64,000 nt of DNA from Siniperca chuatsi. Its lineage: Eukaryota; Chordata; Actinopteri; Centrarchiformes; Sinipercidae. The notes beneath the pieces are model-generated. The model saw only the letters and a program-made list of their open reading frames with translations, ran no database searches and was not told the DNA's origin. A program made the position numbers and the translations under genes. Positions 27,778 to 41,100 of the stretch are shown here, piece after piece. The stretch lies in assembly GCF_020085105.1 (NCBI RefSeq), contig NC_058051.1, forward strand, positions 26,648,955 through 26,712,954, given 5' to 3'. How positions within the stretch are numbered: position 1 is the stretch's first letter; every line of letters starts with the position of its first letter.

Positions 27778-29799
27778 TTAAAATGCTTATTATAGCACAA
27801 TACACCTCATGCACAAGGTTTATTTGCACAAAGAATAGGTTGTGAATACCCTTCAAGCAAATATTTATTTTCCAAATGTGGGCAGTGGGAGAAGGAAAAT
27901 GTTAATGATGCCTTGTTTTAGTTTTACTTAGAAGATGAGAGAGAATGGCCAACACTCCAAGGCATGAAAGAGCACTTGTGGGATTTCATAATTTCAAGCT
28001 CAGAGTTTTGAAATATGAGCGTGTGTCACTGACTTTACAGCACTGTTTGCAAACACAGCATTGTTCAAAAGATTGCTTGGATTAACTTTTAAAGCCAAAA
28101 TGCAGTAGACGTTTATGAGAGTGTAAGAAGATATAAATAAGGAAAGGTTGGTATAAGTTTCACTACTTAGGTTGGCAGCTTTCAACTTTCAATCAGTCTT
28201 ACAGGATCCTGGTTGCTTCCTCAAATATGTCTATTGATGATAGCCTCTGATAATTAACCTGCCATTTAAGAAACAATACAGCTTTAGCAGAGTAGGCATC
28301 AGAGTGAATCATTTGCAAATAACATTCCTCCTTGCTAGTCCTTGCAGCTATTTCTCAAACTTATAGGTCTACAATTTCCTGATCTGATGGAGCAGGATTC
28401 AGTCGTCATTAATTAAATTTTTTACACCTGTGTTTTCTACCTTTACATGTCAGAATGTCTTCCGTCTCCTTTTGACCTGATTTTGACCCTTTTGTCTTAT
28501 TCCCCAACAGTACCACCAGAGGTCTCCATAAAGTTAGTTATTTTTGTATTTCAGTCACGTCAACAGGTTCACCTATTCCCACCTAAATTGCAGACAATTA
28601 AAATCTCTCTGAAACAAGTCATTTAACACAAACATCAATGTGATTTTCTGACATATTTGGGTCCCGTATGTGGGGAAGCTTGATATGAAAACATTTGGTA
28701 GTCCTTGTAAAACCAGTTTCTCCATATTTACAGCTCTAATTTCCTCAGTTACAGTAGCTTCTCAGCAAACCTTGAATTCATTTACTCATTGTCTTGCCTC
28801 ATGATGTTTTGCCGAAAAAGAGAAACTTCAGACATAAGCTTTCAGTCAAATGTCAAAATTCTAAATTAAACCTATTTATGGATTTTCTTCAATTAAGTCT
28901 TTCTAACAATTTCACCCGAAAAGCTAGTATTAATTAAAATTTGCACATTGGATATAATAATAAAAAATGTACTGAAAAAAATTGTCACCTAGTAATCACA
29001 TCATTAAGAAATCATTTAACAAAGCAATGCTTCAGCTAGTTAATGCCAACTTTGAAGCTACTTTTGACCTTGAAAGCAGTGGTACACCAGTCCACAAACT
29101 TGGATGTTGTGCTTGGTTTTGATGGTGGAAATGGCAGCATTGACATCTTTGGGAACCATCTGGTTGGATAGCTTAAAGGTGATTTGAAGACATTGCTAAC
29201 TGCTCACAACAAAACCTTCTCAATGTTTTGTTTTATTAAATGGAAGTAAATGGTGTATTTGAGGGCGTATTTGGTGATCATTGAAATGAAAACATTTTTC
29301 AGGACCATATATTGTAAACTACTAAAAGGACTTTGTAGTATATATTGCTATACAGTCTATGGTTTTAGCTGAGATCTGCCCAATGTCTATGAGTTTTAAA
29401 TGCTGCGTTCAAGTACTCCTTCTAAGACTCTGCTCGCAACTAAAGACATGCAGAGAAGTTTATTTTGTGTGTTTTTGGTCTGAAACAAAATAATAAACTA
29501 TTTGTAACATACTTTTCCTAACTTATTACTCTTTCCTAACTTACTTTTGTGCTCTTTTTTATTTGTAGTTTTTGGCTTATTATTTGTATTAGTAGTAGTA
29601 GTGGTTGTGGTTGTGGTTTATAGGTGTGCTTTTTAGCATTCAGCATTGAACAGCAATGTACAACAATGCGACAGAATGAGCAGAAGAGAGGCTACGTGCA
29701 AAATGTAGCCTCTAGGCCTAACAACAACAAAAATTTCAACAAATAGTGAGATTACGATCATACACCAGGATGTATGAATCACATACAATTCCCTATAAA
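27778..29799. other. Intergenic DNA, no gene seen
   Basis: AT-rich sequence with a short (AGT)n and (GGTTGT)n patch near 29,590-29,620. There is no exon or RNA gene. Confidence 0.5.
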
Positions 29800-30366
29800 A
29801 GTCATGCATTCAAAACCTTACTGAAGTATGTAAGTATTATCAGCAAAATGTACTTAAAGTATCAAAAGTCAAAGTACTGATTCTGCAGAAAAATGTTCCC
29901 TGTCAGTGTTTCACTGTCATATCTGATGTTCCTGGATTAATATAACTGCTGCATTAATGTGTATGATGCATTTTACTGCTGTAGATGTTTAAGGTTGAGC
30001 TAATTGTAACTACTTTACATACTGTTGGGTAGTTTAATCTACAGCAATTCATCATATTCTATAAAATCATCATATGTTTGTAGTGTCGCGTATCTCTAAA
30101 AAGTAAACTTTTCATGAATTAAGAAAAACAACCCTGTTTTCAGTTTTGTGACGATGCATTTTACAGCTAATCCAAGTTTTTTTTTATGTATTTATCTTAG
30201 GAAGTAGGATAATATTTTCTCAACCCATAAAGGAACACTTAATCCTTCAGTTTATCAAGTATAAAGTTGCACAAAATGGAAATACCCAAATAAAGTACAA
30301 GTACCTCGAATTTGAACTAAAGTACAGTACTTGAGTAAATGTACTTAGTTAACATTCCTTCACTGC
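29800..30366 (-). repeat. 'ACTTAAGTA' hAT-like MITE
   Basis: Starts with the interior words GTAAGTATTATCAGCAAAATG and ends GTAAATGTACTTAGTTAAC plus an eroded ATTCCTTCACTG terminus at 30,366. It is a longer copy of the family at 40,663 in the opposite orientation. Confidence 0.8.
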
Positions 30367-30413
30367 CTAACAGCCTACATCTCTTTTACAACCAGTCGTG
30401 CGTGGTTAACTAT

Positions 30414-30596
30414 CAGTGGTGGAAAGTAACTATGTACATTTACTCACTTTTGAGGTGCTTTTGAGGTAAATTTTCTGCTACTTTATATTTCTACTCCACT
30501 ACATTTAATTTGGTACTTGGAGTATATTTAGATTTTTACACTGTGGTATTGCTACTTTTACTTGAGTGAAATGTCTGAATACTTCTTCCACCACTG
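30414..30596 (+). mobile_element. Internally deleted hAT-like MITE with 8-bp duplication
   Basis: It starts CAGTGGTGGAAAGTAACTA and ends CTTCTTCCACCACTG, giving an inverted terminus of CAGTGGTGGAA. It is flanked by TTAACTAT (30,406-30,413) and TTAATTAT (30,597-30,604), an 8-bp target duplication with one mismatch. At 183 bp it is about a third of the 613-bp copy at 40,663. It lies about 70 bp upstream of the candidate first exon at 30,665. Confidence 0.85.
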
Positions 30597-30664
30597 TTAA
30601 TTATCCCTGACTCAGGATTGTCCAGTGTGGGATTGTCTGCGTGTTGAGTCTGATATTTACGACA

Positions 30665-30819
30665 GCACGTGAAGGCAACATATATTACAGTACAGGGTAT
30701 CATGGCGCAGAAGAGGCCGAAGAGATCCGCAGCATCAAACTTTAATTTCAGCTCGATTTGTAACGTGTTAACGCGTTGTACTCTATAAACTTGTTAACAG
30801 ACGGTGAAGACAAATACTG
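30665..30819 (+). other. Candidate non-coding first exon, possibly klhl21
   Basis: A locally CpG-containing block with a strong donor, TACTG|GTAAGT, at 30,820. It contains ATG (30,702, context ATCATGG) opening a 28-codon frame that closes at 30,788, before the donor, so it would be a 5'UTR exon with a short upstream ORF. The next plus-strand acceptor with coding meaning is klhl21 exon 2 at 38,129 (TGTTTTAG). Assignment to klhl21 is inference. The transcription start is not visible. Confidence 0.4.
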
Positions 30820-31668
30820 GTAAGTAAAACAGAGTTGGACTGTTTTTTAAGGTCGTTATTTTGTCCAAGCGGAGGAAAGATTGACAGTAGCAGTAACGTA
30901 TAATGTAATACTGTACGTTATGTCCGTTAGGAAAATAACGTTAACGTTACGAGCTTCGTATAAACATGACATTACTTTTATGTTACTATGCGGTGAAAGG
31001 GAGCGCTTCAAAATCATATAATAATAAATGGTCCTCATAGCACTTAAATGGGGATTTTGAAATTGAGTCGTTACGTTATGCGTAAAGTTGATTAAGCTAG
31101 CTAGAAAGAACAGAAGTTGCTAAACAATTTTCAGCACGCCGTGTTTTTTGTGTCATTAGCATAATAAGTAACTGTGTGCTTTAGCTTTTAGTGACACTTC
31201 ATCTCTGTGTGTGGCTTTGGGCCTAGCATTGTATCTGAGCTATGATCTAGCATTAGCTTCTGCATTTGAATGTTATCATTGGCCAAACATGGCTTTTGAA
31301 GGAGAAGAGTGATATTTCGCACTGAGGCCTTACTGTTTTCTGCATGTATGGCTGCATGGCCTGAATTATGCAAATGTTTATTTTAACTTCTAACTGTAAC
31401 TCTTGTTACAGGAGCAGGAATTACAGGAATGCAGGGAAGATGTAGGAGTACATTGCTTGGTATTGGAAATTATCCCTGGAGACATAACATGAAACAAACC
31501 GTCTGGGTGGCACTAAAATGTATTCTGCCCTGAATTCCTAATACAAGACTAATTAATAATTTGCTGCTTTAATCACTTGGCATACAGAGTGTAAGCTCAG
31601 TCACGAAAAGTTTTACTTGACCTGGTACTGGTTCACTCACTTAAGTCAAGGACACTTCAGCAGGGCAC
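30820..31668. other. Intergenic or first-intron DNA
   Basis: No exon or repeat boundary seen. It would be klhl21 intron 1 if the exon at 30,665-30,819 belongs to that gene. Confidence 0.4.
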
Positions 31669-32238
31669 CGTAGTGGAGCAAGTAGAGAGGAGATCTTTTA
31701 CTATTTTACTTAAAAATAGCAATACAACAGTATAAAAATAATCACAATTAAAAGTCCTGCATGCAAAATTTCACTTAAATGAAAGTACACAACTAGTAGC
31801 AGCTAAATGTACTCATTATGCAATGTGCACCACTTAGGTTGTTTTAATTACAGTATATAACATTTACAGTATATTATTGGAATACTATTATTCTATACTA
31901 TATAATTACTGATGAATTATCATGTAAGCAGAATTTTAATTATGTCAAGGTGGAGCTAAATTTGAACAACTTTATATAAGTGTTTGGTAGTTTAATCTAT
32001 AACAATGCATTGTATTTTATTAGTTTGTCATATGTGTTACATGTAAAATCTTAAGCTGAAAAGTAACTATAGCTGTGAAATAAATGCAGTGGAGTAAACA
32101 AGTAACAATATTTCCCTCTCAAATGTACTGGAGTAGAAGTATCAAGTAATATCAAATTTAAATGCTGGAGTAAACACCTCAGAATGGTACTTAAGTACAG
32201 TACTTGAGTAAATGTACTTAGTTACACTCCACCACTAG
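31669..32238 (-). mobile_element. hAT-like MITE with near-perfect 8-bp duplication
   Basis: The 3' end reads GTTACACTCCACCACTAG and the 5' end CGTAGTGGAGCAAGTA (eroded). It is flanked by CAGGGCAC (31,661-31,668) and CAGGGCAG (32,239-32,246). The interior is rich in ACTTAAGTA and AGTAC words. Orientation is opposite to the 40,663 copy. Confidence 0.8.
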
Positions 32239-33304
32239 CAGGGCAGATGCTTGCTGAGACCCTGCTTCAATATGGGTTGTTGATTTTAAAGGACAGTGAA
32301 TGAATTGATTAGATAATGTCTTGCTATGTGTGTTTGCATAATAAGTTTTACAAACACAAGTGCACTATTTAGATGAGACACTGTGGCATTAACATACCAA
32401 GAACATATATCCATTCTCACACGTTCCCCTTATCTGAGTGTTGTAGCCTCGTGTTGGCCCTCCTCCATGGGGAATGAGATGAGTGTGGTGTGGTTGCCTT
32501 TTTATGGCCAGGCCAGGCTCAGCTGTGGAGAACCAGGGGTTTATGTCACTCCGCTCTGATGGTTGTGTTGGCCCCAGCAGCCTGAAGCGACAACAGAGAG
32601 AGCAGCTGTCTCAGTGTGGTTGTTAGCCTACCAGGTGCTGCGCTTGACCACACGAATCTGAGCACTGTTATGTTGCAAAATGGGTCAACATATTGATGAC
32701 TTGATGTCTGTATTTCTGCAGAAAAAAAGCCTTCCAGGTTATATGCTTCTTTTCATATTCTCTGCCATATAGTCATTACTTTGATATTCAAAGTAGCCTA
32801 AGCTTGACACTTGCAAACTAAAATATTAAATATGAATAGCCAAGTTTCAACAAGACAATACTGTACACAGTAGAGGTATTCTGCCGTTATGATGACTGAT
32901 ACTGAGATGACAAAAATGCAAAACAGTGTTGAAGCCTGTATGTAAATCGTCTTTGGTGGTAATTGCAAACTCGCACCAGCAAAGGGCAATGCTAGCAGTC
33001 AAACCAATAGACAGAGAAAACACTATAAGCATCTACATGTAAACTGAGCCTGTTTTTCATTTACCCTGTTCACATGCACAGAACAGATCCCAAATAAACA
33101 CCCCCTCACTGAATACTTTGACTCTTGGAAGCCACATAGTTTTATGAAGCTGTGGCACAAAGTCATGCCTTGCAGTGAATAAATCAAGCCAACTTTTTTT
33201 TTCTAGATTTAAATGTTGCAAGATGGCTTTTACAAAACCATGCTTTGATTTTATGCGTTGTTTTGGTTTTGTTTCCCTGAGTATTCTGCCTTTGAATTTC
33301 TTGC
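32239..33304. other. Non-coding DNA, no gene seen
   Basis: No supportable exon or repeat boundary on either strand. Confidence 0.45.
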
Positions 33305-34325
33305 CTTTGTCCAGACTCAAATATCTCAGCAACTATTCATTGGATTGCCATGACATTTTGTACAGTCATTCATGCTCCCCAGAGGATGAATCCTACTCAC
33401 TTTGGTGATACCCCTGAAGTTTACTCTAGCGCCAACATGAAGCTGACATTTGTGGTTTTTGTGAAATATCTCCAACTATTGGATGGATTTACATTAAATT
33501 TGGTTCATACATTGATGACCCCCTCAGGATTATTTGTAGTAATTGTGTTGATCCCTCAAGTTTTCATCTGACGCCATCATCGGGTTAAAATGACGTTTGT
33601 CCAGTATTTTGGTTTAACAACCAAATACCTGCAAAACTATTGACATTCCCATCAGCCTCAGCTGTACTTTTGTGTTTGGTGCTAATTAGCAAACGTTAGC
33701 ATGCTAACATACTAATCAGCACATTAACATTGTCATTGTGAGCCATTGTCTATATATACTGTATATAAAGATGGACGACATGACAGCTCCCCAAAAGTGA
33801 AGCCAAAACATCTCGATCGCCCCCTGGTGGTTGTCTGCAGTATAGGTCATAAACCCAGCATTTCTTGCAGTGAGCGTTTACAGAAACACTGGTGACGCAT
33901 GCTTATGATGTATGCCTACTTTGAGCTCGCCCCAGGCTCGTGTTCAGAAATACTTACAAAAACACAGAGAAATTTCCACAGTTCCAAGACAATAATCCAT
34001 TATTTAGGTAAAATAAATGTAATAGCTACATAGCCTACTCCAAATATTTTACCAACCTGTCCAAGCGCAGTAACATGACATCTGTGTCTGCCCTCAGTCC
34101 CTTCTCTCATTGCTCTCAAACAAGGAAAAGCTAAAGCTACACCTATTGTCATTCGTGTTTGTCCTCGCCATCACTTTCTTTTTTTGACTGTTTGGCAAGG
34201 GCTTGAATGTAACGGACGTTCATTTATATGTAAAAGTCGTGCACTCTAGCTTTAAATCACCTGTGACTAAGTACAGTCTCACAGAGCGGCAAGCATGGCT
34301 GGAGACTCTTAGTCTTCATGTTGGA
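33305..34325 (+). repeat. Modular 'ggatggatt...ttagcatgctaac' repeat, interrupted
   Basis: The modules and GCTAATTAGCAAACGTTAGC tail run to about 33,745. The final segment of the family (AAGTACAGTCTCACAGAGC...GACTCTTAGTCTT) resumes at about 34,263. The break is explained by the nested insertion described separately. Confidence 0.75.
33746..34262. mobile_element. Nested insertion inside the modular repeat
   Basis: A block of about 500 bp starts near TCTATATATACTGTATATAAAG and includes CGATCGCCCCCTGGTGG. It splits the modular repeat between its 'cattgtgagc' and 'aagtacagtc' segments. The copy at 36,125 is not interrupted at this point. Exact ends and class are not resolved. Confidence 0.55.
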
Positions 34326-35730
34326 TGTTTTAACTCTGATTCAGTAGGTTCATTTAGTCACTGCCTTAAAGTCAAAGTAATCTGTTTCTATTTACAGTAG
34401 TTCTAATTGTTTGCCTGTCTCCAAATATAGCAATAGACCCTCTCATCAACCATTTTAAGAAATTAACATATACCACTCATCCTCTACAGTTTTGGCCAGG
34501 ACATTAGTCCTCTGACTAACAGCATTGTACCTCTCTGAATGTTTTTGTCCTCAATATAACTGCAGGTCATGAGTTTAGCTCCAGGGGCAGACAGGCTAAT
34601 ACTGTTATGGTACGTGATGAAAGGGGGCATAGGGTCCCTTTCACTCATATAGCCAGGTTGTGTAGGTCGTATGCTGGCTGTTACACTGGTCTCTCTGTGC
34701 TCCTCACTCATAGCAGTGAGATTGTTTCCACGACCTCTACTGTTTCCCTCCTTCTCACCTCACCTCTCTCATTTCCTTTGCGAGTATAAATTTCTGTCAG
34801 CTATTCTCGGAGCTGGTTGGTAAACACACTGATTGTAAGTTATGCAATGCTTCTGACTGTTGGAGCAATAATCTACCCTCTGTGGGAAGATTTTGAGAAA
34901 TTATCGCTTTGCTCTTTGTGATAATGTGTAGTAAAGGATAAAACAGCCAAAGAACAGATGTAATAGTTAAATGACTCCACTTTTGTGAAAGAACATTTTC
35001 AGTCTTTGTAACAGAGAGCAGTGGGAGTAAGAAATCACAGAACTGAGTGAAAGGAAAGCTCGCCACGTCTTTGTAAGGAAATTCCATCGTTCCCTCTAAC
35101 ATAAAGACAATCCTTACACAGAAGTTAGGAAGGTGTGTTTTTTCAGTGCAGGTCTGGGATGTGAGGTCCTGTCTGTCCTTCAGAACAGGGCAGAGCTATG
35201 TGCACCGCTGCATTGTTGAACCCTTGTGTGGAATGTGTGCTAAGTCCTTTGGCCAGAGGACCAGGGGCTTTATTACAACCTTTAAACAAATCTCTGTAAG
35301 GAGATACCTCTGTATTTTGAGAAGGAATGATCATCTCTAAATATTGACAAGAATCCTGGATAGGCCTTTAATGCAGGTTTCTACTAACTCAATCCCAACT
35401 TTTTAAGTGTGTTCAAGTGTTTTACAGATTTTTACCGTCTGTTATTTTTGTCCTGATGATTTAATTTGAGTGAATAACTGAAATGTAATCCCCAATACAA
35501 TGTCAAAATCAACTATACTTCTGATTAAACAGTCATGAATGATTTACAGGATTATAGTACCGTATATATTTCAGAATTTGAAGCAGTCTTTTCAGAACCT
35601 ATTCTAATGTCAAGATGTGATCAATTATTATTGGCGTTTCACTAAACAGATTTGAATACTAGGAATGAAAAAATCCACGTTCTTCACTTTTGGGGTCTCA
35701 AGACAAACAACAGTCCAAAACTCAAAGATA
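34326..35730. other. Non-coding DNA, no gene seen
   Basis: Short open frames only, none with family resemblance or splice pairing. Confidence 0.45.
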
Positions 35731-35732
35731 TT

Positions 35733-36120
35733 CAGTTTAGGGCTGCAACTATTTGTATTATTGCTGATTATTTTCTCAATCAATCGATTATTCGTTGCAG
35801 TCTAGACAGTGTCAGAAAATATTATGAAATGCCCATCACAATTTCCCACAGTCCAAGGTGACGATGTCTTGTTTTGTCCGACCAACAGTCCAAAACCTTA
35901 AGATATTCAGTTTGCACTGATATAAAACAGAAATGCAGCAAATCCTCAAGTTGGAGAAGCTGGAACCAGCGATGGTCAGTCAATCATCAAAATTGTTGCT
36001 GATTAATTTTCTGCCGATTGACTAATTAATCAGCTATGTCACTGAGCTGGATCAATTCACTATAATAATGTAAAACACGGAAAAGCAGCAAATTGTCAGA
36101 TTTGAGAAGCTAGAACCATC
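35733..36120 (+). repeat. 'gctgcaact' dispersed repeat
   Basis: Begins AGGGCTGCAACTATTTG and carries GATTATTTTCTCAATC, GTCCAAAACC, AAGATATTCAGTTT and GACTAATTAATCAGC. The same words recur at 37,725, 47,985, 48,700 and 52,722. Confidence 0.8.
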
Positions 36121-36124
36121 ATAT

Positions 36125-36815
36125 TGTTGGCATTTTTACTCAGAGTCTACAGCCACGCTAGCCACTCTGTGAGGCTTATGCACAGCGGTGCTTTGAGCTA
36201 AATTCTAACATGCTCACAGTGACAATGCAAACATGATGATGTTAAGCAAGTATAATGTTTACCATCTTAGTTCAGCATGTTAGCATGCTAAAATTAGCTA
36301 ACTAGCACTGAACACAAAGTAAAGCATAAAGGTACAGCAGCATTGTATTGGACAAATAAAGTCCTGATGATGGAACTAGATGAAAAGCTAATGGGTCACC
36401 AAAGTTATTACAATTCATCCTGAGGGGGACATGAATGTGTGTACCAAATTTCATGGCAATCCATCGAATAGGTGTCAAGAGATTTCACCCAAGACCGCAA
36501 ACATCAAACTCTTGAAGGCGCGAGAGGAAAAGTCAGGCGATAACCAGTGTCAGTAAGAATCATCCTCTGTGGACCATAAATGTCTGTACAAATGTTTGTG
36601 CCAATCCATTTAGTGGGTGTTGAGATACTTCACTGGATAAGTGTACATTTTGACCGTGGCAGGATCAAAAGTCGGGGGATCACCAAAGTCAGTGAGATTC
36701 ATCCTCTGGGGACCATGAATGTCTGTACAAAATGTCATGGCAATTTATCCAGTAGTTGTTGAGATATTTCAGTCTGGAACAAAGTGGTGGACAGACCGAT
36801 TGCAAAACAAAAACT
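36125..36815 (-). repeat. Modular 'ggatggatt...ttagcatgctaac' repeat, reverse copy
   Basis: Reverse complement of the family at 18,271. It begins with the 'gagtctacagccacgctagc' end, then TGTTAGCATGCTAAAATTAGC, then modules with 'ggcaattcatcc' and 'tcaccaaagt' in reverse order. Confidence 0.85.
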
Positions 36816-37724
36816 GGATTTGTTCTGTATGTACTGTCCTAGTACACTGAATCTGAAGCTAATTTTATTATGTTTATTAAGAGTATGTTTTTGACAGCTG
36901 AGCCATCCCTGTTTCTGTTTGTCTGCTGTGATCAGAGCATGTCTGTGCTACTGTGGTACTTTGCAGAGTATTATGACAGGAAGCTCTGTGTTTTGGTCTG
37001 TTGCTGTGCTGATGGGGGTGAGGAGGCCCGGGCTCAGCCGGCTCCTCTCTCAAAGACCACTTACTTAACGGTGACTGACCACAGAGCCATACCAGTGGGG
37101 GGGTTTATACTCTCCCCACAGCATCAGCCCACGGCATGTTAGGTGTTCTCCCTAAATCCACCCCCCCCACCCTTGCCTGGAAATGGACACTGCTGGTGTA
37201 TTTATAGCCCCTGAGCACAAGGGAGCTCTCTTCTTAAACACGGTTAAGGAGCTGGTCATATTCACCAGAGTCGCACTGAGCTTCGCTGTCGTATATTCTA
37301 GACTTTTATTCTCTGTCACTTTGCTTGTGAAACGTACCTGGAGGGGCTCGTCAGGTAGTGGAGAGAACAGTTTGGGTTTATTTATTTAAAAATTCTTGAT
37401 TTATTTGTGTCAGCTGACTGTTACATTGCTTACATGTTTGATTGTGTAGTTACTAAAATAACCACAAGCCTACTTAAATGTGAAATTAACTGATGGGAAA
37501 TTAATTTGGTTGTTTGCTTTTAAGCATTTCATCTGGCACTGAGAATGCAGAAGTTAAATTCATACATCTATTTTGATTTTGATCTTTGTTAGGACGTATT
37601 TTAACTGTGAAACTTTCTTGAATGTCGTTAAATGTCATCATAGCCATTTCTCAATTCCTTTACCATTACAGACCACTGTGTATAGATTCATGTTTGACAA
37701 TGGTATACATGCTATAAAATCTGC
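36816..37724. other. Non-coding DNA upstream of klhl21 exon 2
   Basis: GC-richer patch at about 37,010-37,180 with C-runs. No exon or repeat boundary recognised. Confidence 0.45.
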
Positions 37725-38048
37725 CACGATTAGTCGATTCATTGATTCGTGAAGCGACAGAAAATTATTCGGCAGCTACTTTATTAGTTCTTTAATCTTA
37801 AGTAATTAAAAGTAAATTCCTTAGTTCCAGCTGCTCAATTGTGAGGATTTCTGATTTTCTGGATCTTTGTTTTGCCTGTTGTTGGGTCAAAACAGGCAAT
37901 TTGAAAACGCCTACTTTGGCTTTAGAAAACTGTGATGTGTATTTTTCACTATGTTTTGACATTTTATAGACCAAACAATTACTTGATTAATCATAATAAA
38001 TCAGCACATTAATTGATAATGAAAATAGTTGTTAGTTGCAGCCCTAGA
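37725..38048 (-). repeat. 'gctgcaact' dispersed repeat, reverse copy
   Basis: Ends ATAGTTGTTAGTTGCAGCCCTAG and contains ATTTTATAGACCAAACAATTAC, the reverse of the family at 35,733. It ends about 80 bp before the klhl21 exon 2 acceptor. Confidence 0.8.
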
Positions 38049-38186
38049 TGGTATGTATGTATGTATAATGGTATGTAACGTGTTGTGTTGGAATTTGATG
38101 TTATGTTTCTGGCATTTATCTGTTTTAGATGAGAACAGCATTCTGAGCACAACCACGGGAAACTGAGACACCCAGTGAGAGGAGAG

Positions 38187-41100
38187 ATGGAAAAGCCAGT
38201 CTTGCAGACACAACCGTCCACCCTGCCTTTTTTCGACACAGCCCATGCTTTCAACCTGCTGCGGGGAATCCATGAACTCCGTGCCGAACGAAAGTTTTTC
38301 GATGTTACTTTGTGTGCAGAGGGCCGCGAGTTCCACTGTCACCGCACAGTGTTGGCCGCTGCCAGTACCTACTTCCGGGCTATGTTCACAGGAACTTTGA
38401 GGGAGAGTGTTATGGACCGGGTGGTTCTACACGAGGTGTCAGCTGAGCTTTTAGGTCTGCTGGTGGACTTCTGCTACACGGGACGGGTCACTGTCACTCA
38501 GGATAATGTGGACGTCCTGCTGAAGACGGCTGATCTGTTTCAGTTCCCCTCTGTCAAAGAGGCCTGCTGTGCTTTTCTGGAGCAGCGGCTGGATGTTTCC
38601 AACTGCTTAGAGATCCAGGACTTTGCAGAGGCCTACGCTTGCCGAGAGCTGGCGACCAGTGCTCGCCGCTTTGTCCTAAAAAACATAATGGAGCTGGCCA
38701 AAGGGACTGACTTTGAGCGGTTGCCATGGAAGCGCCTCCTTGAGTTTGTGTCAGACGATGAGCTTTGCGTGGACAAGGAGGAGACAGTTTATCAAATTGC
38801 AGTGCGCTGGGTGAAGGCTGATCTCCAGCGGAGACTGCACTATTGGCCCGAGCTCCTCCAGCAGGTCCGACTCCCCTTCGTCAGGAGGTTCTTTCTGTTG
38901 GCCCATGTGGAGAGCGACCCACTCGTCTACCTTTCTCCCACCTGCCTCCGCATGGTGAACGAAGCGCGTAGCTTCCAGTCCTGTGAGTATGACCGCCATG
39001 ACAGGCCCTGCCACCGTATGCGGCCACGGCCATCCACGGGATTGGCAGAAATCCTGGTGGTGGTAGGAGGCTGCGACCAGGACTGTGATGAGCTGGTCAC
39101 AGTGGACTGTTACAACCCCCAGACTGGACAGTGGCGCTACCTGGCTGAGTTCCCCGACCACCTTGGAGGAGGCTACAGCATAGCTGCCCTCGGAAACGAT
39201 ATGTATGTCTCGGGTAAGTTACTTAAAGATGTTCAAACACCTTTTTACACACTTTTTCAACAGATATTTTGTATCAGAAGGCAGTGGTTGGCATCCAAAG
39301 CCAAATATTCGAAAAAATTACACAATTACAAAAAAATACATGAAAATAATAATAATTTTATTATTGGGTATGGAAAATTGCATTGAAGAACTCAATATGA
39401 GTATAGAAAATGTATATGTGTAAATGTAGCACAGAGGGTAATGTACGCCATCATAAAGTAGATAAACTGTGTCAATCACACATTCAAACTAAAATGAATG
39501 TTGTTCCATCAGATTCTTGTGTGTTTCTTGAAGTTAGACTTCAATTTTACCTGGTGTCCCACTTACTGAATGACAAGCCACAGACAGTGTGCAGTGGTTA
39601 CAGTTGCTGTGTATGTTAGATTCACTTTAGTGTGAAGGCTTCACTCAGTAGATTTCCATTCCCGCTCTGTCATCTTATGAAATGGCCATCAGACTGTGCT
39701 TATAAATAAACTGCAGGCTCTTTGGCTAGAGGCTCTATGTGTGAACCAGGCAAAGTGAGGCAGGACATGGTGTGCTGCCAGGACAGCAGTGGTGTTATAA
39801 TCATCATCATCATCATCTTCGTTACCAGTGGACTGGCCTATCCTGAAAAGAGGGTGTTTCCCTTCATCCTGGAATTTCACTCAGAGCTTGTGTCTCCTGC
39901 AAGACACTGGTGGTGGGCTATACATTTAGCTGTGTTAGCCATTGTTGTTTATCTTATTACCTGGATGATTGAAATTAATCTATACAGAAAAAACAAAACT
40001 GCTGTTTTGCTTTGTAGTATGTCTTATTGTGCACCATGAGGTTAAGCAGCAACAAATGGAAATCCTTGATGCACAGATAACATGTTGAGACAACATGTCT
40101 GTGTTCTTCAGGTGGCTCTGATGGCTCTCGCCTCTATGACGGCGTGTGGCGCTACAAGTCCAGTGTCAACGAGTGGACAGAGGTGTCCCCCATGCTGAAG
40201 GCCCGCGAGTACCACAGCTCTTGTGTGCTGAAAGGTCAGCTGTACGTGGTGGCGTCGGACAGCACCGAACGTTACGATCACGCTCTGGACTGCTGGGAGG
40301 CCTTACCGCCCATGCTGCACCCCATGGACAACTGCTCCACCACCACATGCAGTGGACGCTTGTATGCCATAGGCTCTCTGACTGGGGAGGACACCATGGC
40401 CATCCAGAGCTATGATGCAGACACCAACCGCTGGGCCATGGTCAGCTGTGGACAGCTGCCCCCATGGTCCTTCACACCAAAAACTGTGACCCTCAAAAGC
40501 TTAATCTACTTTGTCAGGTGAGTTTCATATCCAAACTAGATCTTTATACTTTCATTTACCGTTATTTAGAGTGCACTTAGGAGGAGAATCGGCTCCCATC
40601 TTACTTTAAGACACTGATTAGTTTCCTTTTAGAACAGTAATCCAAATACTAATTGTAAACACCAGTGGTGGAAAGTAACTAAGTACATTTACTCCAGCAC
40701 TGTACTTAAATATAATTATGAGGTACTGGTTTTCATTTTATGCTACTTTATACTTAAGAACGAAATATTGAACTTTTTTACTCTGCACTTCATTTATTTG
40801 ATAGCTTTAGTTACTTGTTACTTTAATAACTATATTTATAAAATATAACACAACAACTTGCTCCCAACTTGTTTGGGCTTGTGACCCCTTACAAAAAAGC
40901 AGTGTCTAGTTGGGGCATTTCCACCAAAAAGAGACATTTCCCCTCAAAATGTCTCAAATATTTTCATTTAAATGACTGTTTGAGACCCAAAGCGGTAAAA
41001 CTCTCCAATAATTCACAAAAATTAGAGACAAATTAGCTCCACCTCGACCAGATAGAACAGTAAAATGCTGCTTATACATTGATGCATCAGTATTAATAAT

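Noticed and set aside
27429..27845. Open frame of 138 codons
   Set aside because: Most of it translates a (TA)n/(CA)n microsatellite. No splice context and no protein-like composition outside the repeat.
36870..37142. 90-codon frame upstream of klhl21
   Set aside because: Cys/Val-rich with no splice pairing or family resemblance, so not supportable as an exon.
38751..39161. 136-codon minus-strand frame
   Set aside because: Antisense shadow of klhl21 exon 2.
39722..40039. 105-codon frame in klhl21 intron 2
   Set aside because: Contains an (ATC)n run giving Ile repeats. The flanking exons splice in frame without it.
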